64,000 nucleotides of DNA from Balneolales bacterium ANBcel1 (GTDB lineage Bacteria; Bacteroidota; Rhodothermia; Balneolales; Natronogracilivirgulaceae), in contig JARULB010000001.1 in the NCBI GenBank assembly GCA_029688905.1, forward strand, positions 62,001 through 126,000, written 5' to 3'. The first letter of the stretch is position 1. The number at the start of each line of letters is the position of its first letter. The position numbers were made by a program, and so were the translations under genes. The notes beneath the pieces are model-generated. The model saw nothing but the letters and a program-made list of their open reading frames with translations, did no database searches and had not been told where the DNA came from. Positions 51,157 through 59,564 of this stretch are shown piece after piece.

Positions 51157-52493
51157 CAGGCATACTGCTTGATTGACTTGCTTTGGCGGGTGAAATTCTC
51201 CACTTCCTTACTCAGCCGTTTCTGAATGGAATCGACCGGAATGGATTCAATTACATTCAGGGCAAAGCCATAGGTGAGAATTTCGCGGGTCTGCGCTTCC
51301 CGAAGGCCTCTGGTCTTGAGGTAAAACACCTCCTCGGGATTCAATTGTCCGATGGTGGCACCATGGCTGCAGGAGACATCATCGGCGAAAATCTCAAGCT
51401 GCGGTTTGGCATAGGCCGTACCCGTGTCGGAGAGCTGCAGATTCCGGTTTTCCTGGAAGGCATCGGTTTTCTGGGCGTCCTGCCTGACAAAAATCTTGCC
51501 ATTGAATACCGACGTGCCGTCGCCGTCGATGATACATTTGTGCAGCTGATGGCTTGTGCAGTTCGGCATGGTGTGATCCATGATACTGTGGGTATCGGAA
51601 AGCTGGTCGCCGTTGACCATAACCAGTCCGTCCAGGGTAGCATGGGTGTTTTCGTCCGTGAGCACCGCCTTCACATCACTGCGTGACAGGTGCGCGCCGA
51701 GCTGAACCGCATAGGACTTGTAGTCGCTGTCGCGGCTGATGTCCGCGGCCAGGCGCGAAATGTGATAGGCATTTCTGCTGTCACGCTGCAGTTTGACATG
51801 CGTCATATGCGAATTTTCCGCGAGCTTTATCTCGGAAACCGGTGAGTTGAAATAGACATTGTCTCCCAGTCCGATGTGATCCTCGACCACGGTCATTTCG
51901 CTGGAGCGGTCCCCCACGATCAGGCTTCGCGGTGCAAGCATGTACTGTTTGTTCTCATCCGTATTGATGAAAAGCAGCTGGATGGGCTCCTCGATCTTCA
52001 CCGATTTGGGAACATAGATAAACGCGCCGTCACGGAAAACCGCCGTGTTCAGCGGGGCAAACGGATCATCTTCCCATTTGGCGTACCGGCCGAGATGCTC
52101 CAGCGCAACCTCATTGCCGTCACGGAGTACATCGGCCAGATTGGCAACGATTACCCCTTCGGGAAGCTGGTCGGTTTTCGAGTACTGCGCACTGTAAACC
52201 CCGTTGATAAAGGTGAGGTGGTGGTGCTCCGCCTCCGGATAGATGTACCCGGAGACATCATCCGGCAGGTTGGGTGTCTTGATTTCGGCCGGCGGTACAA
52301 ACGTTTCGTTGTCAAGCGATTTGAGATTGCAGTACTTCCACTCTTCGTGACGGGGCGTCGGAAGCTCCTTGCCGGAAACCTCCCGGCGGGCCTCCTCCTG
52401 AAGCTCCGCAAGCTTCGGGTGCAAAGGCTCAATCTGACCGAAATTCCCGATCAGTCGATCCAGAAAAACTGTTTCCTTGGTGATATCTGACAT
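51156..52493 (-). CDS. sufD: Fe-S cluster assembly protein SufD
   Basis: This 445-residue beta-helical subunit of SufBCD has the C-terminal family core ADDVSCSHGATIGQLNPEEVFYLKTRGL, with the GQLNPEE segment shared by SufB and SufD. It starts at the ATG at 52493, which overlaps the sufC stop by one base (TAATG). SufD forms a heterodimer with SufB above a SufC ATPase pair and may take part in iron entry. Upstream and downstream genes complete a sufBCDS order. Confidence 0.93.
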   Translation of the reverse strand: MSDITKETVFLDRLIGNFGQIEPLHPKLAELQEEARREVSGKELPTPRHEEWKYCNLKSLDNETFVPPAEIKTPNLPDDVSGYIYPEAEHHHLTFINGVYSAQYSKTDQLPEGVIVANLADVLRDGNEVALEHLGRYAKWEDDPFAPLNTAVFRDGAFIYVPKSVKIEEPIQLLFINTDENKQYMLAPRSLIVGDRSSEMTVVEDHIGLGDNVYFNSPVSEIKLAENSHMTHVKLQRDSRNAYHISRLAADISRDSDYKSYAVQLGAHLSRSDVKAVLTDENTHATLDGLVMVNGDQLSDTHSIMDHTMPNCTSHQLHKCIIDGDGTSVFNGKIFVRQDAQKTDAFQENRNLQLSDTGTAYAKPQLEIFADDVSCSHGATIGQLNPEEVFYLKTRGLREAQTREILTYGFALNVIESIPVDSIQKRLSKEVENFTRQSKSIKQYA

Positions 52494-53260
52494 TACCTGG
52501 CCTCTCCGTTTACTTCCGTGTTGGCAGTTACCCATTCGTATCCATGCTCTTCCAGCTCAAGTGCGAGCTCTTTTCCACCCGACTTGCGGATGCGTCCGTT
52601 TACCAGAACATGGACATAATCCGGTGTGATATAGTTCAGGATTCGCTGATAGTGTGTCACGAGAAGAACCGCGTTCTCTTTTCCGGACAGTTTGTTGATT
52701 CCTTCGGAGACGATGCGCAGAGCGTCGATATCCAGGCCGGAGTCGGTTTCGTCAAGCAGCGCCAGCTTCGGGGCGAGCACTGCCATCTGGAGAATCTCGT
52801 TTCGCTTCTTTTCACCTCCGGAGAAACCGGCATTGACATTACGCTCCAGAAATTTGGCATCCATCTCGACAAGGTTGAGCTTCTCGGTGATATAGTCTTC
52901 AAACTCAAGAGGATCCAGCGGGTCGAGCCCCTGCTCTTTCCGGATTTCGTTATAGGATTCGCGCATCAGCATGGAGTTGCTGACCCCGGGGATTTCCACC
53001 GGGTACTGAAACGCCATAAAAACCCCTCTGCGGGCGCGCTCATCCGGCTCCATTTCGGCCAGGTCCTCACCCTCATAGATTATTTCGCCTTGTGTGACTT
53101 CATAGGAAGGGTGTCCGGCGATGATTTTCGCCAGGGTGCTCTTGCCACTTCCATTGGGACCCATGATCGCATGGACTTCGCCAGCTTTGATTTCAAGGTC
53201 AATTCCTTTCAGGATTTCTGCTCCGTCCACTTCTGCGTGGAGATTTTTGATAGTCAGCAT
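52493..53260 (-). CDS. sufC: Fe-S cluster assembly ATPase SufC
   Basis: The 255-residue ABC-type ATPase shows Walker [15 protein letters not shown], signature [14 protein letters not shown], Walker [17 protein letters not shown] and the SufC-typical [13 protein letters not shown]. It drives conformational changes in SufBCD. It lies between sufB (167 nt upstream) and sufD (one-base overlap). Confidence 0.97.
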   Translation of the reverse strand: MLTIKNLHAEVDGAEILKGIDLEIKAGEVHAIMGPNGSGKSTLAKIIAGHPSYEVTQGEIIYEGEDLAEMEPDERARRGVFMAFQYPVEIPGVSNSMLMRESYNEIRKEQGLDPLDPLEFEDYITEKLNLVEMDAKFLERNVNAGFSGGEKKRNEILQMAVLAPKLALLDETDSGLDIDALRIVSEGINKLSGKENAVLLVTHYQRILNYITPDYVHVLVNGRIRKSGGKELALELEEHGYEWVTANTEVNGEAR

Positions 53261-53427
53261 GTATGTCAGTCTGTTTGGATATCGATTGTGGTTATAATCT
53301 GTTTTGGATGGCGCCTGTCACCAGATTGCGTCAGGCATCGGCTTTGCCGAACCGGAAGCGTACTGCCGCACATTGAGCGGGCGACAGGCGGGCAGCCGTC
53401 TGTCGCGAAAGGCGCCGGTGCCCGGCC

Positions 53428-54870
53428 TTAGCCGACACTGCCCTCGAGTTTGATGCCCAGAAGTTTGATGGCTTCGACGGCGAACTCCATGGGAAGCTCC
53501 TTGAACACCTCTTTGCAAAAACCGTTGATGATCAAAGAAACGGCGTCCTCCTCATCCAGTCCGCGCTGCTGCAGGTAGAAAATCTGATCCTCGCCGATTT
53601 TGGAGGTGGTCGCCTCGTGCTCCACACTGGAGGAGTTATTCTTTGCCTCCAGGTACGGAAACGTATGGGCTCCGCAACGGTCGCCGATCAGCATGGAGTC
53701 ACAGACCGAGTAATTTCGCGAATTCTTGGCATTTGCCCCGATTTTGACCAGGCCCCTGTAGCTGTTTTGTGACTTGCCTGCAGCAATACCCTTGGATATG
53801 ATCGTGCTGTTGGTATTCTTGCCGAGGTGAATCATTTTGGTACCGGTGTCCGCCTCCATCATGTCATTGGTGACGGCGACCGAGTAAAACTCACCGATCG
53901 AATTGTCCCCTTTCATGATGACACTGGGGTACTTCCAGGTGATGGCCGAGCCGGTCTCCACCTGGGTCCAGGAGATCTTGGAGTTGACGCCCTTGCAAAG
54001 GCCTCGCTTTGTAACAAAGTTGTAGATACCGCCAACACCTTCTTCGTTGCCGGAGTACCAGTTCTGAACCGTGGAGTACTTGATCTGTGCGTTGTCAAGC
54101 GCCACGAGCTCAACGACGGCGGCGTGCAGCTGGTTCTTGCTGAACATGGGTGCCGTACAGCCTTCAAGGTAGCTCACGTAACTGTCCTCTTCAGCGACAA
54201 TGAGGGTCCGCTCAAACTGGCCCGACTCTTCATTGTTAATCCGGAAATAGGTGGAGAGCTCCATCGGACTGACAACCCCTTTCGGGACGTAGCAGAACGA
54301 ACCGTCTGAAAAGACCGCGGAGTTCATGGCCGCAAAGTAGTTGTCGCTGTAGGGAACAACCGAACCCATATATTTTTTCACCAGATCCGGATAGTTCTTG
54401 ACCGCCTCGGAAATTGAGCAGAATACTACGCCCGCCTCCGCCAGTTTCTCCTTGAACGTGGTTGCAACCGAGACACTGTCAAAGACGGCATCAACGGCAA
54501 CTCCAGCAAGCATTTTCTGTTCAGAAAGAGGGATACCCAGCTTCTCATACGTTTCCAGAATTTCGGGATCCACCTCGTCAAGGCTGTCCAGCTGAGGCTT
54601 CTTTTTGGGAGAAGAGTAGAACTGGATGTCATTATAGTCAATCCGGGGATACTTGATATTGGCCCACAAGGGATCCTTCATGGTCTTCCAGTGGCGAAAC
54701 GCCTTCAGGCGGAACTCACGCATGAAATCGGGCTCCTCCTTGATGTCGGAGATCATGTTGACGATATCCTCATTGAGCCCTTTCGGGAAGTAGTCGTATT
54801 CGACATTGGTCTTGAAGCCATACTTGTATGGCTGCTTGACCATTTTTTCGATGGTTTGGGTATCACTCAT
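53428..54870 (-). CDS. sufB: Fe-S cluster assembly scaffold SufB
   Basis: The 480-residue SufB has the family blocks [48 protein letters not shown], the long beta-helix and the C-terminal [22 protein letters not shown] cluster is assembled on SufBC2D. The ATG at 54870 matches the family start; an in-frame extension upstream to 55065 would add a leader with no family resemblance. It is first in the SUF run and is preceded by about 250 nt of leader and a palindromic promoter at 55103-55135. Confidence 0.95.
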   Translation of the reverse strand: MSDTQTIEKMVKQPYKYGFKTNVEYDYFPKGLNEDIVNMISDIKEEPDFMREFRLKAFRHWKTMKDPLWANIKYPRIDYNDIQFYSSPKKKPQLDSLDEVDPEILETYEKLGIPLSEQKMLAGVAVDAVFDSVSVATTFKEKLAEAGVVFCSISEAVKNYPDLVKKYMGSVVPYSDNYFAAMNSAVFSDGSFCYVPKGVVSPMELSTYFRINNEESGQFERTLIVAEEDSYVSYLEGCTAPMFSKNQLHAAVVELVALDNAQIKYSTVQNWYSGNEEGVGGIYNFVTKRGLCKGVNSKISWTQVETGSAITWKYPSVIMKGDNSIGEFYSVAVTNDMMEADTGTKMIHLGKNTNSTIISKGIAAGKSQNSYRGLVKIGANAKNSRNYSVCDSMLIGDRCGAHTFPYLEAKNNSSSVEHEATTSKIGEDQIFYLQQRGLDEEDAVSLIINGFCKEVFKELPMEFAVEAIKLLGIKLEGSVG

Positions 54871-55102
54871 AGTGGAAAAACACCTTGTTTGATTGTAACG
54901 CCCCGGCTTTGATTGCAGGAGCTTGTTGCAGCAGTATTCAAAAAATCTCTCGTCCGTTTCAGAGTTTACAGCAGGTAGCGGCTCCGAATCGGCGAACCCG
55001 CAGGCGATGGACGAAACGGCCGGAATAGCAGCAACCGGAGAACCGGAAGACTCGGCTTCTTCCAACCGACACTGTTTGTAACTACATCGGGGACCTGAGA
55101 AG
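54871..55102 (-). other. Untranslated leader upstream of sufB
   Basis: If transcription begins at the minus-strand -7 box at 55130-55123, the sufB mRNA has a leader of about 250 nt. An in-frame extension of the sufB frame runs back to 55065 but shows no conservation features. No riboswitch or hairpin beyond simple stems was recognised. Confidence 0.4.
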
Positions 55103-55135
55103 TTCCTTATTTTTAAACAATCTAAATATAAGGAA
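55103..55135 (-). promoter_or_regulatory. Palindromic operator over the sufB promoter
   Basis: TTCCTTAT (55103-55110) is perfectly inverted to ATAAGGAA (55128-55135) with a 17-nt centre. On the minus strand a TATATTTA -7 box (55130-55123) overlaps the right arm. A repressor bound to this palindrome would block transcription toward sufB. The regulator is unknown; IscR, Fur or another iron/redox regulator is a guess. Confidence 0.45.
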
Positions 55136-55225
55136 TAACCCGCCGTAAATCGAATTAAAATAGACGTCGCAGGTACACTCGCTACCTCCTCCCGTACCGT
55201 TCTTAAAAGCCCGTATGGCGGTCAA

Positions 55226-55258
55226 TTTGGAAAAGTAAGCGCTTTCATTTTAAATTTA
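55226..55258 (+). promoter_or_regulatory. Amylase promoter with LacI-type operator in the spacer
   Basis: TTTG (55226-55229) and TAAATTTA (55251-55258), with 21 nt between them, form a Bacteroidota promoter about 110 nt before the amylase start. In the spacer, AGTAAGCGCTTTCA (55234-55247) reads on the minus strand as TGAAAGCGCTTACT, matching the LacI/GalR-family operator pattern TGWAARCGYTWNCW in full. Binding there would occlude the promoter until sugar is present. No LacI-family gene is in the window. Confidence 0.55.
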
Positions 55259-55377
55259 TTACCTTGTTAAGACCCTGTTCAACAGACCGCGACATCCTTT
55301 CTCACGTATTATGAACTCGTGAAAAACTCTGTGAAACAGGAAATTTTCCATTACCTGCTTACCAATTCATACTGATT

Positions 55378-56742
55378 ATGGCTTCTCGAGTGATTTTTCC
55401 CCTGCTAATTGCGGTACTGCTGCTTTCTGCCTGCTCCGGTAACGACCAACCCGTCACCGGCTATCCCTCTCCTCCCCAAACTCCCGACTGGGCGAAGAAT
55501 GCGACGATATACGAGGTTAACCTCCGCCAGTACACCGAAGAGGGCACCTTTGAGGCTTTTGCGGAACATCTGCCCCGGCTCCGGGATATGGGGGTCGACA
55601 TTCTCTGGTTTATGCCGATCCATCCGATCGGTGAGAAAGAACGCAAAGGCTCCATGGGAAGCTATTACTCGGTATATGACTATTACGGTGTAAACCCGGA
55701 GTTCGGTGACAAGGACGATTTTCGCCGGATGGTATCCGAAATTCACGACCTGGGCATGTATGTAATACTGGACTGGGTTGCAAACCACACCGCCTGGGAT
55801 GCCGTCTGGACCGAAACTCACCCCCATCTGTACGAAACAGATGACGAGGGCAATTTCATTATTCCTCCCGATACCGACTGGACCGATGTCATCCAGCTGG
55901 ATTACAGTCTGGATGAGACCCGCGAAATGATGCACGATGCGCTGTTATACTGGGTCGAGGAGTTTAACATTGACGGGTACCGGTGCGATGTGGCGGATTA
56001 TGTGCCCACTGATTTCTGGAATGAGGCGCGCAGCCGGCTGGATGCGGTAAAACCGGTCTTCATGCTTGCAGAAGCGGAAACCCCGGAGCATCACATCCAC
56101 GCATTCGACATGTCTTATGGGTGGGAAACCCATCACAGGATGAATGAGCTGGCCGCCGGGGACCTGACAATTAACGAGTTTGAGCAACACCTGGAGGAGA
56201 ATCGCCGCCGCTTCCCGGATTACGCCTATCGCATGCAGTTTACCTCGAATCATGACGAGAACAGCTGGAACGGCACTGTCTTTGAGCGCTACGGCGACGG
56301 GGCCGAAACATTTGCCGTACTGGCATCTACGATTCCCGGCATGCCCCTGGTGTACAGCGGTCAGGAGGCGGCCATGGACAAACGGCTCGAGTTTTTTGAA
56401 AAAGACCCCATTGAGTGGGGCGACTATCCCCTGCTTGATTTCTACACGCGCCTGCTTCGTCTGAATCAGGAGAATCATGCGCTTTTCAACGGCATACACG
56501 GCGGGGAGCTGGTGCGGGTATCAACCTCGGAGGATGACCGGGTATTCGCCTTCTACCGGCAGAAAGAGGGAAACAGAGTCTTCACCCTGCTCAACCTCAG
56601 TGATGAACCGGTCACCTTCGACATCTCCTCCCATGCCATTGCCGGAAGTTATACGGAGCTGTTTACCGACGAGCAGGTGACGCTCACCGACCGGGAGTCC
56701 TGGGAAATGGACAGCTGGGGGTACCGGGTCTATTTCTATTGA
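55378..56742 (+). CDS. GH13 alpha-amylase-family lipoprotein
   Basis: This 454-residue enzyme cleaves alpha-glucans. The lipoprotein signal ends LLSACSG; the (beta/alpha)8 barrel shows ILWFMPIHPIGE, VILDWVANHT (region I), GYRCDVADYVP (region II nucleophile Asp), FMLAEAETPEH (region III acid Glu) and TSNHDENSWN (region IV Asp). A C-terminal beta domain (about 380-454) follows. As a surface or periplasmic lipoprotein it fits starch or maltodextrin breakdown. It is expressed from a LacI-operated promoter. Its last 7 bp overlap the convergent pta stop. Confidence 0.93.
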   Translation: MASRVIFPLLIAVLLLSACSGNDQPVTGYPSPPQTPDWAKNATIYEVNLRQYTEEGTFEAFAEHLPRLRDMGVDILWFMPIHPIGEKERKGSMGSYYSVYDYYGVNPEFGDKDDFRRMVSEIHDLGMYVILDWVANHTAWDAVWTETHPHLYETDDEGNFIIPPDTDWTDVIQLDYSLDETREMMHDALLYWVEEFNIDGYRCDVADYVPTDFWNEARSRLDAVKPVFMLAEAETPEHHIHAFDMSYGWETHHRMNELAAGDLTINEFEQHLEENRRRFPDYAYRMQFTSNHDENSWNGTVFERYGDGAETFAVLASTIPGMPLVYSGQEAAMDKRLEFFEKDPIEWGDYPLLDFYTRLLRLNQENHALFNGIHGGELVRVSTSEDDRVFAFYRQKEGNRVFTLLNLSDEPVTFDISSHAIAGSYTELFTDEQVTLTDRESWEMDSWGYRVYFY

Positions 56743-57722
56743 TCCGCAGCCATCAGCGCGGTAACGCAGGCCGTATTGACGATATCTTCCCAGTTGCATC
56801 CCCGGGAGAGGTCGTTCATCGGCCTGGCCAACCCCTGAATCACCGGGCCGGTTGCCGTTGCGCCGGCCAGTCTTTCAGTGATTTTGTAACCGATGTTGGC
56901 CGCGTCCAGATTCGGGAATACGTAGACATTGGCTTTGCCGGCCACGGTTGAGTCGGGGGCCTTGCTTTTGGCAACCGATGCGACGTAGGCGGCATCAAAC
57001 TGCAGCTCTCCGTCGATATTCAGTTCGGGCTGACGCTCTTTGGCCAGAGCGGTTGCCTGTGCCACCATCTGGCTGCGCTCGTGCTGTGCGCTTCCGCGGG
57101 TAGAAAAGGAGAGCATGGCGACCGAAACTGACTGACCGGTCAGGGCCTCGTGTGTGGCGGCCGAATCGACGGCGATGCTGGCCAGCTGGTTTTCGTCAGG
57201 ATACGGTACCACGGCACAATCGCCGAAGGTCAAAACGTGACCGTCCATCGTGCTCATCAGGAAGATGCTGGATACGATTCCGGATCCTTCCTTCAGTCCG
57301 ATTCCCTGAATGGCGGCCCGCAGCACATCGCCAGTGGTATTGACTGCTCCGGCTACGGCTCCGTCGGCATCGCCTGAAGCCACCATAAGCGCGGTAAAAT
57401 AGAGCGGTTGAGCGGCGACTTCCTCTGCCTGTTCCGGTGTCATGCCCTTGTGCTTGCGCTTCTCGTGCAGCAAAGCGGCATAACGACCCAGGGTCTCCCC
57501 CTTTTCAATTTTTACAAATTCAATTGAATTCGGCAACACTACTGACTCAGAGGAGGCTTTCTGCCTGATGGCCTTTTCCGAGCCCACCAGGATAACCCGG
57601 GCGAGATCGTTATCCGCCAGAAACGCAGCTGCCTTGACGGTTCTGATGTCATCGGTTTCGCACAGGGCGATACGCTTTTTCTGTAGTCCGGCTTTGTACC
57701 GAATCTGGGCAATTATATCCAT
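56736..57722 (-). CDS. pta: Phosphate acetyltransferase
   Basis: The 328-residue enzyme interconverts acetyl-CoA and acetyl phosphate. PTA motifs include the N-terminal KRIALCETDDIRTVKAA, SIFLMSTMDGHVLTFGDCAV, ALLSFSTRGSAQHERS-like region (AMLSFSTRGSAQHE) and the C-terminal KANVYVFPNLDAANIGYK. It is short-form PTA without extra regulatory domains. It lies 42 nt downstream of the caspase-fold lipoprotein gene, all three genes facing minus, so ackA, the lipoprotein and pta are likely one operon for acetate formation. Confidence 0.93.
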   Translation of the reverse strand: MDIIAQIRYKAGLQKKRIALCETDDIRTVKAAAFLADNDLARVILVGSEKAIRQKASSESVVLPNSIEFVKIEKGETLGRYAALLHEKRKHKGMTPEQAEEVAAQPLYFTALMVASGDADGAVAGAVNTTGDVLRAAIQGIGLKEGSGIVSSIFLMSTMDGHVLTFGDCAVVPYPDENQLASIAVDSAATHEALTGQSVSVAMLSFSTRGSAQHERSQMVAQATALAKERQPELNIDGELQFDAAYVASVAKSKAPDSTVAGKANVYVFPNLDAANIGYKITERLAGATATGPVIQGLARPMNDLSRGCNWEDIVNTACVTALMAADQ

Positions 57723-57764
57723 TTTTCTTTAATTATTATTTCCAAAAAAACTTACTGTCAGTTT

Positions 57765-59555
57765 CTATCTGACGAGATTCATGTTTGAATTGCCGATAAA
57801 CCGCGGGTTCTGGGCGCGGTCATGCAATCTGCGTGAAGTGAAGGGAATATTGCGTTCCAGGTGCTGCTCCACTGCTCCGGTTGTTGACGCACCGTTCTGC
57901 AGCGCCTCAAAAAAATACCAGGTAAAAATGTCATAGGGATAGTCGCTTCTCTCCCCTCCATCGGAATAGGAGGAGGCATGCTGACCGGGTTCCGCGGCCC
58001 AGAATATGGCTCTACTCTCGGAGTTTGCGGTGAAGTTTTCTGACGTCCGTTCCAGCAGCTGCGAACGCGACCGTACCTGACCCGCGGGGGATTGTCCATA
58101 TACCGAACTTCGCTCCCAGTCGGTATCCATAACCAGTAGTGTTTGCCTCGACCGGATGTCGCCCAGAATATTGGAGAAATCATCGAACGCGACAAGCCGC
58201 TCGGTTCTTGCGCCCGGATCATAGTCGACGGGAAGCATATAGAGCCGGTCGCCGTCATCGGTAAAAGCATGTCCGTAATAATAGACAAAAAGATCCGACT
58301 CATCCATGGAAATATGACGCCCGCCGATCATCAGGGAGTCGCTCTCCTGCATAAAGGCCTGCCATTCATCCAGGGTAAGGTTCTCAAAAACGCGGACATT
58401 ATCGCTGTAAAAGCCCATGGTCCGGGTCAAATAGTGTGATACCAGCTCGGCGGTGCGAGCGGCATATGGCAGGCTTCTCACCGGAGTGGAGTACTCCCCG
58501 TTTACAATCACGATGGCAATGCCCTCTGGATTACTGTGCCGGTTTTCAGGAACATCACGCTCTATCGAGAGATCTCCGAATACCGGTTTCCCGGCTCCAG
58601 CAATAACGGTACCGGAAAGGTCCGATTCAGCCGCACGCCAGACAAGCCGGGATCGCTCCCTTTCGACATAGGCAGGTCCGCTGCTTTCCAATATGCGAAA
58701 CCAGCGGTCATTGATCGTGCTCAGATACGGAAAAAAGCCGGAAGATGACGCATGGCGGATGATATTGCCGCTGATCGCCGCGGGATCGGTCCGGAGCGGC
58801 ACATTATTCTCCATGATCTCCACATACTCCTGCAGAAAGTGATCGACAGGGATATGCCTGCTGAAATGCTTCCCGTCATAGGACACTTCCACATGCACCC
58901 CGGCTGTGTCGGCAATATCGAGGATGCGAATTCCGGTCTCCTCTGGCAGGTTGACGGTCAGCTGGTCGTTTTCGAGAGCGATTTCCCGGCCTTCGGCAAT
59001 CAGGGAGTCCGCTCTGGTGATGGTGACCCTGGCCGCCACGTCATCGGGGGCAGAAACGGTCAGCGTATCGGTGACAAGATGCAGCCCCGTCTGCTGCAGC
59101 AGTCGTTGCTCATCGGCATACCGCGGTTCCCCAACCGGTTTCATGGAGAGAAATGACGCAGCTCCAATACCCACGGACGCCAGGTTCAGCATGGCCCGCT
59201 CGCGATTGGAAAGTCGGTCGGCATCCACAACGGAAGTATTGGACAGATAGAGGCCGGCCGTCATGCCTGCAAGTCCCAGCGTCAGGTACCCGTAACGGGG
59301 GTGGTAGCTCTGGACATATCGCCTGGACACCAGATGTTCCTGATAGCTGAGTTCGCGACGAACCACAGGACTCAGTACCAGCAGCGGCTGTTGAGGCGTG
59401 GGAGTCACAATCACATCCAGAAAAGACGTTTCCGATAGAATCTCTTCTGTAGCGGGATCCGTAACGGGTTCCTCTTCCACGATCCAGGAAGCCGTTGTGC
59501 ACCCTGCCCCAAGCAGCAGCAAGAGGCCGAACAAAAGAAACCGGTGAAACGACAT
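57765..59555 (-). CDS. Caspase-fold lipoprotein without a catalytic cysteine, inside the ackA-pta operon
   Basis: The 596-residue protein begins with a lipoprotein signal ending GAGC (Cys19), has hydrophobic patches around 88-104 and 122-138, an Ig-like beta region (about 160-290), and a caspase-like domain (about 345-480, IAIVIVNGEYSTPVRSLPYA). The caspase His-containing motif is present as YYYGHA (425-430, His429), but the place of the catalytic DxC reads VMDTDW (475-480). Cys19 is the only cysteine in the protein, and it is used for lipidation, so cysteine protease activity is excluded. It lies 9 nt after ackA and 42 nt before pta on the same strand, a placement I know of from no other ackA-pta operon. 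It may be a binding scaffold rather than an enzyme. Confidence 0.8.
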   Translation of the reverse strand: MSFHRFLLFGLLLLLGAGCTTASWIVEEEPVTDPATEEILSETSFLDVIVTPTPQQPLLVLSPVVRRELSYQEHLVSRRYVQSYHPRYGYLTLGLAGMTAGLYLSNTSVVDADRLSNRERAMLNLASVGIGAASFLSMKPVGEPRYADEQRLLQQTGLHLVTDTLTVSAPDDVAARVTITRADSLIAEGREIALENDQLTVNLPEETGIRILDIADTAGVHVEVSYDGKHFSRHIPVDHFLQEYVEIMENNVPLRTDPAAISGNIIRHASSSGFFPYLSTINDRWFRILESSGPAYVERERSRLVWRAAESDLSGTVIAGAGKPVFGDLSIERDVPENRHSNPEGIAIVIVNGEYSTPVRSLPYAARTAELVSHYLTRTMGFYSDNVRVFENLTLDEWQAFMQESDSLMIGGRHISMDESDLFVYYYGHAFTDDGDRLYMLPVDYDPGARTERLVAFDDFSNILGDIRSRQTLLVMDTDWERSSVYGQSPAGQVRSRSQLLERTSENFTANSESRAIFWAAEPGQHASSYSDGGERSDYPYDIFTWYFFEALQNGASTTGAVEQHLERNIPFTSRRLHDRAQNPRFIGNSNMNLVR

Positions 59556-59564
59556 TAGCTCGCT

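Noticed and set aside
49924-51225. 433-codon plus-strand frame opposite sufS
   Set aside because: Arg/His-rich shadow; sufS on the other strand has all its catalytic motifs.
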